NCBI RefSeq assembly: GCF_030268085.1
Contig: NZ_BSDE01000010.1
Location: 1 to 64,000, forward strand
Source: Geothrix limicola
GTDB taxonomy: Bacteria; Acidobacteriota; Holophagae; Holophagales; Holophagaceae
Length of the DNA: 64,000 nt
Reading direction: 5' to 3'
In this document: positions 7,861 through 15,888 of the stretch, one piece after another
Layout: every line of letters starts with the position of its first letter
Numbering within the stretch: position 1 is the first letter of the stretch
The notes under the pieces: model-generated
What the model was told of the DNA's origin: nothing
The model's input: only the letters and a program-made list of their open reading frames with translations
Databases searched by the model: none
Position numbers and translations under genes: made by a program

Positions 7861-10086
7861 ATGAGCCAGCTCGTTTTCGATCCCAGCAAGGTCATGGACA
7901 TCGACTACACCCAGCGCACCGAGTACCTCGACGGGCTCGAAGCCATCCGCGCCGCCCACAAGGTGCTGAAGGAGATCGCCTACACGCCCAGCCTGCCGGA
8001 CAAGGGCTACACGAACCGCACCCTGTACGTGAACGTGGATTCGCTGGAGATCACGGAAAAGCCCGTCACCCGGCAGATGAAGGAGGTCTTCATCGGGGGC
8101 CGCGGCTTCGGCCTCTACCACCTGTGGAACGCGGTGAAACCCACCACCCGCTGGAACGACCCCGAAAACGAGATCGTCATCAGCCCCGGGCCCGTGGCGG
8201 GCATGACCCAGTACGCGGGCACCGGCAAGTCACTGGTGGTGAGCCTCTCGCCCCAGACCGACATTCCCATCGATTCGAACGTGGGCGGCTTCTACGGCCC
8301 GCTGCTGAAGTTCTCGGGCTTCGATGCGCTGGAGCTGCAGGGCAAGTCCGACAGGGACATCATCCTGTTCATCGATGGCCAGAAGGGCATCATCCGCATC
8401 GAGGAGGCGCCCACGGATCCCGTGGACAGCCACGTCCTCGCGGAGATCCTCACGCACATGTACGCGGAGAACGAGGCCGACCTGCCCAACGTCTCCGTGG
8501 TGTCCACGGGCGCCGCCGCCGAGCACAGCCTCATCGGCATGCTCAACTTCTCCTTCTATGACCGGCGCCGCAAGTGCGTGCGCTTCAAGCAGGCGGGCCG
8601 CGGCGGCATCGGCACCGTGTTCCGCGACAAGCGCATCCGCGCCCTGGTGGTGCGCGGGCCCAAGGTCGCCGGCGACATGAACCATCCTGTCGATCCCGAG
8701 ACCATCGCGAAAACCGGCATCAAGTACCACAAGGAGATCCGCGAGAACGACGGTTCCCAGTGCATGATGCGCCGCAACGGCACGGCCCACATCGTCGAGA
8801 TCATGGACGCCTACGACCTGCTGCCTGTCCACAACTTCCAGTACGGCTCCCATCCCGACACGCACAAGATCGATAGCAGCTACTGGCAGCAGCGCTGCAC
8901 CCAGCACACGGTGGACGGATGCTGGTACGGCTGCTCCATGGCCTGCGCCAAGGGTGCCGACGGACTCGTACTGAAGACCGGCCCCTACAAGGGCGACACG
9001 GTCACGGTCGACGGCCCCGAGTACGAAAACGCGGCGGGCCTGGGCTCCAACTGCGGCGTCTTCGATCCCGACTACCTGCTCGAGCTGAACTTCTACTGCG
9101 ACACCTACGGCATCTGCACCATCACCTATGGCACCCTCTGCGCCTTCGTGATGGAGTGCTACCAGCGCGGAATTCTCAACAAGGAACGCACGGGCGGCCT
9201 GGACATGACCTGGGGCAACGCCGAGGCGGACCTCGAGATGATGCACCAGATGGCCCGCGGCGAGGGTTTCGGCAAGATCGCCGGCATGGGCGTGAAGAAG
9301 ATGAAGGAACTCTTCATTGCCAACGGCTGGGGCGATCCGCAGCTCATCAACGACATCGGCATGGAGAACAAGGGCCTGGAGTACTCCCAGTACCTTTCGA
9401 AGGAATCCCTCGCCCAGCAGGGCGGCTACGCCCTCACCAACAAGGGGCCGCAGCACGACGAGGCCTGGCTGATCTTCATGGACATGGTGAACAAGCAGCT
9501 GCCCACCTTCGAGGACAAGGCCGAAGCGCTCTACTACTTCCCCCTCTTCCGCACCTGGTTCGGTCTCAACGGTTTCTGCAAGCTGCCCTGGAACGATGTG
9601 GTGCCGTCCAACAACAGCTCCCAGCCCGAGGCCCACAAGGTGCCCGAACACGTGCAGAACTACGTGGATCTCTTCAGCGCCACCACGGGCGTCAAGATCA
9701 CGAAGGAAGACCTCATCGTGCAATCCGCGAAGGTCTACAACTTCCAGCGCGTGTTCAACATCCGCATGGGCAAGGGCCTGCGTGAACACGATGCGGCGCC
9801 CTACCGTTCCATGGGCCCCGTCACGAAGGAAGAATACGAGTCCCGCGCCGAGCGCTACGACCAGCAGATCATCACCGAGATGGGTCTCGATCCCGTGGGC
9901 AAGACCACAGAGGAGAAGATGGCCATGCACCGGAAGTGGCGTACCGGCCGCTTCTCCCAGCTCATGGACAGCGTCTACACCCGCCGCGGCTGGACCCTCG
10001 ACGGCGTGCCCACCCTGGAGCGCTTGAAGGAGCTGGGCCTCGATGCCTTCCCCGAAGTGGTCGACGTCGTGAAGCAGTACCTCTGA
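7861..10086 (+). CDS. Tungsten-dependent aldehyde:ferredoxin oxidoreductase family protein
   Basis: This 741-residue enzyme belongs to the AOR family, which oxidises aldehydes to acids (or does related low-potential chemistry) at a tungsten bis-pterin site and passes electrons to ferredoxin. The N-terminal domain shows FIGGRGFGLYHLW and SNVGGFYGPLLKFSGFDAL, which bind the pterin. Candidate [4Fe-4S] ligands are Cys354, Cys358 and Cys362 (CWYGCSMAC) and Cys573 (GLNGFCKLPW). It is longer than the roughly 605-residue archaeal AOR, with about 60 extra residues at the N-terminus. BamB-type benzoyl-CoA reductase subunits are in the same family, but no Bam partners are nearby. Substrate cannot be read from sequence. 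AAAGGA precedes the ATG. Confidence 0.9.
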   Translation: MSQLVFDPSKVMDIDYTQRTEYLDGLEAIRAAHKVLKEIAYTPSLPDKGYTNRTLYVNVDSLEITEKPVTRQMKEVFIGGRGFGLYHLWNAVKPTTRWNDPENEIVISPGPVAGMTQYAGTGKSLVVSLSPQTDIPIDSNVGGFYGPLLKFSGFDALELQGKSDRDIILFIDGQKGIIRIEEAPTDPVDSHVLAEILTHMYAENEADLPNVSVVSTGAAAEHSLIGMLNFSFYDRRRKCVRFKQAGRGGIGTVFRDKRIRALVVRGPKVAGDMNHPVDPETIAKTGIKYHKEIRENDGSQCMMRRNGTAHIVEIMDAYDLLPVHNFQYGSHPDTHKIDSSYWQQRCTQHTVDGCWYGCSMACAKGADGLVLKTGPYKGDTVTVDGPEYENAAGLGSNCGVFDPDYLLELNFYCDTYGICTITYGTLCAFVMECYQRGILNKERTGGLDMTWGNAEADLEMMHQMARGEGFGKIAGMGVKKMKELFIANGWGDPQLINDIGMENKGLEYSQYLSKESLAQQGGYALTNKGPQHDEAWLIFMDMVNKQLPTFEDKAEALYYFPLFRTWFGLNGFCKLPWNDVVPSNNSSQPEAHKVPEHVQNYVDLFSATTGVKITKEDLIVQSAKVYNFQRVFNIRMGKGLREHDAAPYRSMGPVTKEEYESRAERYDQQIITEMGLDPVGKTTEEKMAMHRKWRTGRFSQLMDSVYTRRGWTLDGVPTLERLKELGLDAFPEVVDVVKQYL

Positions 10087-10117
10087 GAGAATCGGCCGCG
10101 GACGCGGCCGATTCTCT
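10086..10117 (+). promoter_or_regulatory. Strong intra-operon hairpin after the AOR gene
   Basis: A perfect 14-bp stem (10086-10099 with 10104-10117) and a four-base loop follow the AOR stop codon directly. No T-run follows, so it is not a standard intrinsic terminator. It may stabilise the AOR transcript or reduce read-through into the small carrier gene. Confidence 0.6.
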
Positions 10118-10145
10118 TCGTGAAAAGCAAAGGCGGAATACGAAC

Positions 10146-10343
10146 ATGATCGTGGTGAACGAGGAACCCCTTGAGTGGCACCCGGGCATGACCGTGCGGG
10201 ACGTGCTGCGCGCGAAGAACTACCGCTTCCCCATGCTCGTCATCCACGTGGACGACGCCCTGATCCAGAAGAAGGACTACGACACCGCCAGCGTTCCCGA
10301 TGGCGCCGTGGTCAAGGTCATCCACCTCATCAGCGGGGGCTGA
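10146..10343 (+). CDS. MoaD/ThiS-like sulfur carrier protein
   Basis: The 65-residue protein has the beta-grasp pattern of ThiS/MoaD (MIVVNEEPLEW, then VPDGAVVKVIHLISGG) and ends in the Gly-Gly that is adenylylated and thiocarboxylated in this family. MoaD-like genes accompany AOR genes in several bacteria, where they may supply sulfur for the pterin dithiolene. Placement after the AOR gene supports that over thiamine synthesis. The ATG lies about 60 bases after the AOR stop, beyond a hairpin. Its last 14 bases overlap the convergent kinase gene. Confidence 0.85.
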   Translation: MIVVNEEPLEWHPGMTVRDVLRAKNYRFPMLVIHVDDALIQKKDYDTASVPDGAVVKVIHLISGG

Positions 10344-12033
10344 GCGCCTCGGACCGCATCAGTGGCATCAGGAGACGGAAACGGGATCCCTTCCCCGGCT
10401 CGCTTTCCACTTCCAGACGGCCGTTCCCCTCTTCCACCATGGCCTTGAGCGAAGAGAGGCCCAGGCCCGTACCTTTGCCCGGCGCCTTGGTGGTGAAAAA
10501 GGGATCGAAGATGCGCGCCAGCACCTCAGGCCCCATGCCCACACCGCTGTCGGCCACTTCGATCAGGGCCTGATCCCCGCTACGCGCCACCTTCACATGG
10601 AGCGTGCCGCCCTTGGGCATGGCATCGCCCGCATTGGCCACGAGGTTCACCAGCATCTGCTCCAGCCGGAGGCGGGTGCTCCAGACCACCATGGCCTCGG
10701 CGCCCACCTGGATGCGGAGGTCCACCGACCGCGGAAGCAGCAGGCGGAGAGTCTCCTCCATGCCATGGATCTCGCGGCCGAGCTCCACGGGCGCCAGCGC
10801 TTCGACTTCGCGTCGCGCGAATTCCATCAGGCGGCGGGTGAGCAGCGCCGCGCGATCCGCGGCCCCGCTGATGCGCGTGAGATCCTCGACGCCAGGCGGC
10901 AGGCCCTCCTCCAGGTTCAGGAGCGCCAGGTCCGCGGAACTCTTCACCGCGCAGAGCAGGTTGTTGAGATCGTGGGCGAGCCCGGCCCCCATCAGGGCCA
11001 GGGTGTTCATGCGCTCCGTGCGGATGAGGGTGTCCTGGGCCTGCTCCAGCGCCTTCGTGCGGTGCTGCACGCGGGCCTCGAGGGTGCTGCGCGCGGCCCG
11101 GAGATCCAGGATGGCCTGGAACTGCCGCAGCAGGAGCAGCACCACCACGGCGAGGAAGAGGGCATAGGTCTCCCGCGTCACCTGCCGGGGCGCCCAGGCC
11201 AGCAGGGCCGCCAGCACCAGCACCGCAAGCAGGACCGGCAGGTAGGAGAACAGCCCCGAACTCCGGTCGAAGTCCACCTCGACGACGATCTCCTCCACGG
11301 ACTTCGGCGACCAGGCCGCCAGGCCCTGGAACAGCGGGATGGCGGCGGCGACGATGATCCATCCGTGAATGGCCACCACCGGTGGAAGGCCGCTCAGCGT
11401 CCAGCCGGAGAGCGCCGCCAGCCAGGCCAGGGACGAGGCCGCCAGCCAACCCAGGGGCCCCCGGATGCAGTCCGGATGGTACGAGGTCATGAAGACCAGG
11501 CCGCCGCCGAAGAGGGCGGCGTTCAGGTAGGCGGCGAAGACCCGCAGGCCGATGCCGTGGGCCGCCGCGTGGAGGGATCCCTGGATCCCCATCACCCAGA
11601 GCAGAAACAGGAGTGAGGCCGCGAAGATGAGGCTGTCCAGGGCACGCCGCCGGAACCTCAGGCCCCGGTCGTGCCCCATCGGGAAGCTCAGTACCCCCGC
11701 CAGCACGAGGAGTCCGGTGCCCAGGGCGAGGTAGCTTTGCAGGTGCTCGGCCCAGGCCGGAAGGAGGCCCTGGAGTTCGAGGCTGTTGAAGATCAGGTTC
11801 GGCACTTCCAGGAAGGCCGAAGCGGCCAGTAGCCACCAGGCGGTGCGGCTTTCCCCGGGCGTGCGCCAGGCCCGGTAGGCGAGGCTGGCGGCCGCCAGGG
11901 CTTCGAGCAGCAGGTAGCCGAGGGGCCAGGTGAGACGCCGCTGCTCCGGGCGCAAGGCCAGGTGGAGGCCGGCCACCAGCATCCACGCCCCCACCAGCAG
12001 GACCCGCGCGGTCTGTCGCATCCGTGACGCCAT
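10330..12033 (-). CDS. Membrane sensor histidine kinase
   Basis: The 567-residue protein has seven or eight hydrophobic segments in residues 1-320, then a coiled linker (AARSTLEARVQHRTKALEQA). The H-box is MGAGLAHDLNNLLCAV, and the ATPase domain shows N-box NLVANAGDAM, G1 DSGVGMG and FFTTKAPGKGTGLGLS. It should autophosphorylate on the H-box histidine. No receiver or response regulator gene is adjacent, so it is an orphan in this window. The start at MASRMRQ is set by AGGAGAG upstream. An open frame extends further upstream but lacks coding character. Confidence 0.88.
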   Translation of the reverse strand: MASRMRQTARVLLVGAWMLVAGLHLALRPEQRRLTWPLGYLLLEALAAASLAYRAWRTPGESRTAWWLLAASAFLEVPNLIFNSLELQGLLPAWAEHLQSYLALGTGLLVLAGVLSFPMGHDRGLRFRRRALDSLIFAASLLFLLWVMGIQGSLHAAAHGIGLRVFAAYLNAALFGGGLVFMTSYHPDCIRGPLGWLAASSLAWLAALSGWTLSGLPPVVAIHGWIIVAAAIPLFQGLAAWSPKSVEEIVVEVDFDRSSGLFSYLPVLLAVLVLAALLAWAPRQVTRETYALFLAVVVLLLLRQFQAILDLRAARSTLEARVQHRTKALEQAQDTLIRTERMNTLALMGAGLAHDLNNLLCAVKSSADLALLNLEEGLPPGVEDLTRISGAADRAALLTRRLMEFARREVEALAPVELGREIHGMEETLRLLLPRSVDLRIQVGAEAMVVWSTRLRLEQMLVNLVANAGDAMPKGGTLHVKVARSGDQALIEVADSGVGMGPEVLARIFDPFFTTKAPGKGTGLGLSSLKAMVEEGNGRLEVESEPGKGSRFRLLMPLMRSEALSPR

Positions 12034-12194
12034 GCCCTCTCCTGCGGGCCGGGGCGCCGTGGCCGCAGCCGGGTCCGAGGACAGGATGAAGGAATCTGGC
12101 CCTTTCAAGGGCGCCTCTCGAGTGGTTGCCCTGAGCTTAGCGGGAAGCCCTGGGGCCCTGTCCAAGGGAATCGTCGCCAGAGGCATGGACTCGA

Positions 12195-12220
12195 CAAAAA
12201 AGGGGGGCGAAGCCCCCCTT
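12195..12220 (-). terminator. Intrinsic terminator of the ALDH7 gene
   Basis: A nine-bp GC-rich stem (12200-12208 with 12212-12220) has a three-base loop and is followed, on the minus strand, by six T residues. It lies just downstream of the dehydrogenase stop and upstream of the kinase gene. Confidence 0.8.
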
Positions 12221-12242
12221 CCATATCTGAATTCGCGCGTCC

Positions 12243-13757
12243 TCAGAGTTCGAGGGTGATGCCCTGGGCCAGCTCCACCTGGCCGCTGAAGTTGATGGCG
12301 CTGGTCTGGCGGCGCATGTAGGCCTTCCACGCGTCGGACCCGCTTTCGCGGCCGCCGCCCGTTTCCTTCTCGCCGCCGAAGGCCCCGCCGATCTCGGCAC
12401 CACTGGTACCCGTGTTCACGTTGGCCAGGCCGCAATCGCTGCCCGCCGCCGAGAGGAAGAGCTCGCTCTCGCGCTGGTCGTTGGTGATGATGGCGCTGGA
12501 AAGGCCCTGGGGCACGCCGTTCTGGAGGGCGATGGCCTCCTCGATGGTCCGGTAGGTCATGAGGTAGAGCACGGGCGCGAAGGTCTCTTCCTTCACGATG
12601 GCGAGGTTGCCCTTCACTTCGGCGATGGCGGGCGTAATGTAGCAGCCACCTGCGTGAGGCAATTTCTCGCCGCCGCAGAGGATCTTTCCGCCCTCGGCCT
12701 TCACCGTCTCGATGGCCGTCAGCATGGTATCTACGGCACCGGCGTCCACCAGGGGACCCATGAGGTTCTTCGAATCGCGGGGGTCGCCGATGGGCGTCTT
12801 CGCGTAGAGCTCCAGCAGGCGCGCCTTGAAGGTGCCGTAGATGGACTCGTGCACGATGACCCGGCGGGTGGAGGTGCAGCGCTGGCCCGAGGTGCCGATG
12901 GCGCCGAAGTAGATGGAGCGCAGCGCGATCTCCAGATCGCCCTTGTCGCTCACGATCACCGCGCCGTTGCCGCCCAGCTCGAGGATGTGGCGGCCGAAGC
13001 GCTCCTGCACCAGCTTGCCCACGTGTCGGCCGCCGGGTACGGAACCCGTGTAGGAAACCAGCGCCACGCGGGGATCGGTGTTGATGAGGTCACCGATGTC
13101 GCTGCCCTTGCCGATGGCCAGGCTGCAGATGGCGGGATCGAAACCGAAGTCGCGCAGCACCTTCTCGGCGATCTTCGTGCAGGCGATGGCCGTGAGCGGC
13201 GTCTTGGACGACGGCTTCCACAGCACCGTGTCGCCGCAAACGAGGGCCAGGGCCGTGTTCCAGCTCCACACGGCCACGGGGAAGTTGAAGGCCGTGATGA
13301 CGCCCACGACGCCCAAGGGGTGCCACTGCTCCTGGAGGCGGTGCTGCTTGCGCTCGCTGGGCATGGTGAGCCCGTAGAGCTGGCGCGAAAGGCCCACGGC
13401 GAAGTCGCAGATGTCGATCATCTCCTGCACCTCGCCCAGGCCCTCGCGGAGGGTCTTGCCCATCTCCAGCGTGACCAGTTCGGCCAGCGCCGCCTTGTGC
13501 TTGCGCAACTCGTCGCCGAGGGCCTTCACCACCTCGCCACGCTTGGGCGCGGGCACCAGCTTCCAGGACGCGAAGGCGGCGTGGCTCTTCGCCAGGATGG
13601 CCTCGAATTCCTGGGGGGTGACGTTGGTGACCGTGGCCAGGGTCTCGCCGTTGATGGGGGACACGACCTTCTGGGCCTTCCCGCTGCCCGTCCACGCGCC
13701 CGAGAAGCCCCCGGGGTTCACATCTGAAATACCCAGCGAATTCAGGATCTTTTCCAT
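12243..13757 (-). CDS. ALDH7-type aldehyde dehydrogenase (aminoadipate-semialdehyde-like)
   Basis: The 504-residue protein resembles ALDH7A1/antiquitin and bacterial AmaB/Pcd, which oxidise alpha-aminoadipate semialdehyde (piperideine-6-carboxylate) in lysine breakdown. Seen motifs are VVGVITAFNFPVAVW, the base-containing LELGGNGAVIV, the nucleophile FGAIGTSGQRCTSTRR and the subfamily mark GGEKETGGGRESGSDAW. GGAGG seven bases upstream selects the ATG at 13757 over the GTG four codons earlier. It is divergent from a LysR regulator that probably controls it. The substrate is inferred from subfamily only. Confidence 0.88.
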   Translation of the reverse strand: MEKILNSLGISDVNPGGFSGAWTGSGKAQKVVSPINGETLATVTNVTPQEFEAILAKSHAAFASWKLVPAPKRGEVVKALGDELRKHKAALAELVTLEMGKTLREGLGEVQEMIDICDFAVGLSRQLYGLTMPSERKQHRLQEQWHPLGVVGVITAFNFPVAVWSWNTALALVCGDTVLWKPSSKTPLTAIACTKIAEKVLRDFGFDPAICSLAIGKGSDIGDLINTDPRVALVSYTGSVPGGRHVGKLVQERFGRHILELGGNGAVIVSDKGDLEIALRSIYFGAIGTSGQRCTSTRRVIVHESIYGTFKARLLELYAKTPIGDPRDSKNLMGPLVDAGAVDTMLTAIETVKAEGGKILCGGEKLPHAGGCYITPAIAEVKGNLAIVKEETFAPVLYLMTYRTIEEAIALQNGVPQGLSSAIITNDQRESELFLSAAGSDCGLANVNTGTSGAEIGGAFGGEKETGGGRESGSDAWKAYMRRQTSAINFSGQVELAQGITLEL

Positions 13758-13826
13758 GACTGCCTCCACGATCCATTAATATCGCTTTTTGTTTCAACAA
13801 CAAAACTCATTCGATTCACGCCATCC

Positions 13827-13841
13827 ATGAATATGATTCAT
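13827..13841. promoter_or_regulatory. Candidate LysR operator in the ALDH7/lysR gap
   Basis: ATGAATATGATTCAT is a 15-base palindrome with perfect six-base arms and fits the T-N11-A pattern bound by LysR-type regulators. It lies in the AT-rich divergent gap and touches the proposed regulator start at 13840, which suits negative autoregulation. Confidence 0.6.
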
Positions 13842-14751
13842 GATCATGGACACCCTCCTCGACCTGCCCCAGCTGCGCACCTTCTACACCCTGGCCCAGG
13901 CGGGCAGCTTCACGGCCTGCGCCCGCAAGCTGGGCCGCACCCAGTCCGCCGTCAGCCACGCCATGGCCAAGCTGGAGGACCTCGCCGGCGTGCCGCTGCT
14001 GGACCGCAAGGGCCGGGACCTGGGCCTGACCGAAGAAGGCCGGCGCCTCTACCTGGCCTGCGAGCAGGCCTTCGCCACCCTCGACGCGGCGGCCGACGAC
14101 CTGCGACGGCACCAGACCCTGGCGCGGGGGCGCCTGCGCGTGGGCACCACCGTCGAATTCGGCAGCAGCATCCTCATGAAGCACATGCAGCCCTTCCTCA
14201 CCGCCCACCCGGATCTGGAGATCGACTTCACCCTCAGCCACGACCTGCTGGGCCCCCTGCTGCGCGACGACCTCGACCTCATCATCGACTGCCAGGAACA
14301 CCCCCTGCCCACGCTGAAGAAGGCGCCGCTCTTTCGCGAAACCTACGTGGTGGCCTGCTCCAAGGCTTTCAGGAAAGCGCACCGCCTGCACCTTCCCGGG
14401 GACCTGTCGGGTTGCCCCGTGCTCTCCCTGGACAAGGCGGGCGCCTGGTGGAACCGCTTCCTCATGGCCGTGCCTGACCGCGAACAGCCGCAGTTGGACC
14501 GCATCATCGCCGTGAACCACATCCGGGCCATGGTGCATGCCGCCATGGAGGGCATGGGCGCCCTGCTGGTGCCCCGCTACGCCGTGCTCGAGGAACTCCG
14601 GCGCGGCGACCTCGTGGCCCTCTTCCCCGCCATCCGCCCCACGGAGGACCGCTTCTCCATCTACCAGAAGAAGGTGAAGGCGAGCCACGAGAAGCAGCGA
14701 TTGCTGACGCGCTACCTGCAGTCCCTGAGCCCGGCGGAATTCGGATCCTAG
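13840..14751 (+). CDS. LysR-family transcriptional regulator
   Basis: The 303-residue protein has the LysR winged-helix at residues about 8-67 (LRTFYTLAQAGSFTACARKL, QSAVSHAMAKLE) and a periplasmic-binding-like effector domain from about residue 93 (GRLRVGTTVEFGSSILMKHM). It is divergent from the ALDH7 dehydrogenase gene, the classic layout for LysR control of a neighbour. Its ligand might be the aldehyde or its amino-acid precursor, which is inference. A second start, two codons downstream at 13846, is equally possible because the upstream palindrome covers the first. Confidence 0.9.
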   Translation: MIMDTLLDLPQLRTFYTLAQAGSFTACARKLGRTQSAVSHAMAKLEDLAGVPLLDRKGRDLGLTEEGRRLYLACEQAFATLDAAADDLRRHQTLARGRLRVGTTVEFGSSILMKHMQPFLTAHPDLEIDFTLSHDLLGPLLRDDLDLIIDCQEHPLPTLKKAPLFRETYVVACSKAFRKAHRLHLPGDLSGCPVLSLDKAGAWWNRFLMAVPDREQPQLDRIIAVNHIRAMVHAAMEGMGALLVPRYAVLEELRRGDLVALFPAIRPTEDRFSIYQKKVKASHEKQRLLTRYLQSLSPAEFGS

Positions 14752-14773
14752 GCGGGCGTTCCGGGGGATCCGG

Positions 14774-15454
14774 CTAGGGGAGCAAGGAGGCTTGGGCCGC
14801 TTCGGGTGCGCCCATGAGAAGACGGTTCTTGGGCGTGATGTCCCCCGGAATCACCTGCGTGATCACGCGGTATCCCCTGGGCCGCAGCCGCGCAGCGCGG
14901 GTGGCGTCGATGGCGAGCGGACCATCCAGCCACCCCTCCAGGCCGCCGAGATCGGAACTTTGGAGATCGTGGCAGCAAGGCAGGACGGCCACACAGGCCC
15001 CCACCTCGACGGCCCGTTCCAGGATCAGATCTGTCAGCCCCCCGCAGGCGTGGGCGGAGACGATCAGATCATCTCGAAACAGCGGCACGTCCCTGAGGTC
15101 GGCCTCGACATGGTGGACCCGACCCCGCAGTCGCGGCCAGGCTTCGTTCAGCGACGCCTCCAGAGTCGTGGCGCTTTTGGGGATCCTCTGGTCGACGGCC
15201 CAGGCATCGGGGGAGCTGTCGTCGAGCAGGAGGAGGGCCTGCGCCAGCAGCCCGTGCCCACACGCCAGGTCCACGACCCGCCTCCCCCGGAAGCGACGGC
15301 GCACCCTTCGGGCCACCTCCCAGGCTTCGTACAACTCCTTCCGCGGCAGGCATCCGGCGCGGCAAACGGCCCGGGCGAGAGCATTAAACAAGGTCTCCCC
15401 CGCGAACTGAGGGAGCAGCTTCTCGGTGAGCCGATTGCGTGAGGAACGATCCAT
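14774..15454 (-). CDS. Class I SAM-dependent methyltransferase
   Basis: The 226-residue protein has the SAM-binding motif VVDLACGHGLLAQALL near residue 60, an acidic second strand (AWAVDQRIP), and the segment IVSAHACGGLTDLIL followed by VAVLPCCHD. This pattern is seen in uncharacterised Methyltransf_32-like proteins, some of which act on RNA. It stands alone between the LysR gene and the HU region. The target is unknown. Confidence 0.78.
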   Translation of the reverse strand: MDRSSRNRLTEKLLPQFAGETLFNALARAVCRAGCLPRKELYEAWEVARRVRRRFRGRRVVDLACGHGLLAQALLLLDDSSPDAWAVDQRIPKSATTLEASLNEAWPRLRGRVHHVEADLRDVPLFRDDLIVSAHACGGLTDLILERAVEVGACVAVLPCCHDLQSSDLGGLEGWLDGPLAIDATRAARLRPRGYRVITQVIPGDITPKNRLLMGAPEAAQASLLP

Positions 15455-15708
15455 GGCGTCACCAGATCCTGTCGGTTGAGGGGCGTTCAGTGGGGCATTC
15501 CATCAAGCCGAGTCTAGAGCAGGTTGAATTCTTGAGGCCCTTGGCGGTCATGGCTCGGGTCTCGGCGCCTCGCCCATCGGATGGTGAAGACGGCTTTGCA
15601 CGGCCGCCGAGTCGTCTCTCCTGAACGACGAAGGCCGCCTTTCGGCGGCCTTCTGCGGCGTTCTCTGCCGATCCTTACATCTGATCCTTGAGGCCCTTGG
15701 CCGTCTTG

Positions 15709-15800
15709 GCTCGGACCTCCGGCCCTCGGGGCTTCGCCCCCGCCATCGGCTACGCCGATGCGGCCCCACCCTCCCTCCGCTGCGCTTCGGTCGGATGGTG
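15709..15800. repeat. 92-bp hairpin-rich element inserted in an HU gene copy
   Basis: In the second HU-end copy, HU-matching sequence stops at 15708 and resumes at 15801, with 92 bases between. The insert carries palindromes: CGGGGCTTCGCCCCCG near 15727 and CATCGGCTACGCCGATG near 15744. After it, 15803-15813 pairs perfectly with 15820-15830. The first copy has a shorter 30-40 base remnant at the same site. The look is that of a REP-like non-coding mobile repeat. Confidence 0.65.
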
Positions 15801-15843
15801 AAGACGACTTTGCACGGCCGCAAAGTCGTCTCTCTTAAACGAC

Positions 15844-15867
15844 GAAGGCCGCCTTTCGGCGGCCTTC
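15844..15867 (-). terminator. HU gene terminator
   Basis: A perfect ten-bp stem (15844-15853 with 15858-15867) around TTTC lies about 20 bases past the HU stop. On the minus strand it is followed by GTCGTTTAAG, a weak T tract. The same hairpin is duplicated at 15630-15653. Confidence 0.65.
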
Positions 15868-15888
15868 TGCGGCGTTCTCTGCCGATCC

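Noticed and set aside
7861-10086. BamB active-site subunit of class II benzoyl-CoA reductase
   Set aside because: Same family, but no BamC-I partners or aromatic-pathway genes are nearby. The ferredoxin/MoaD-like neighbours fit a plain aldehyde oxidoreductase better.
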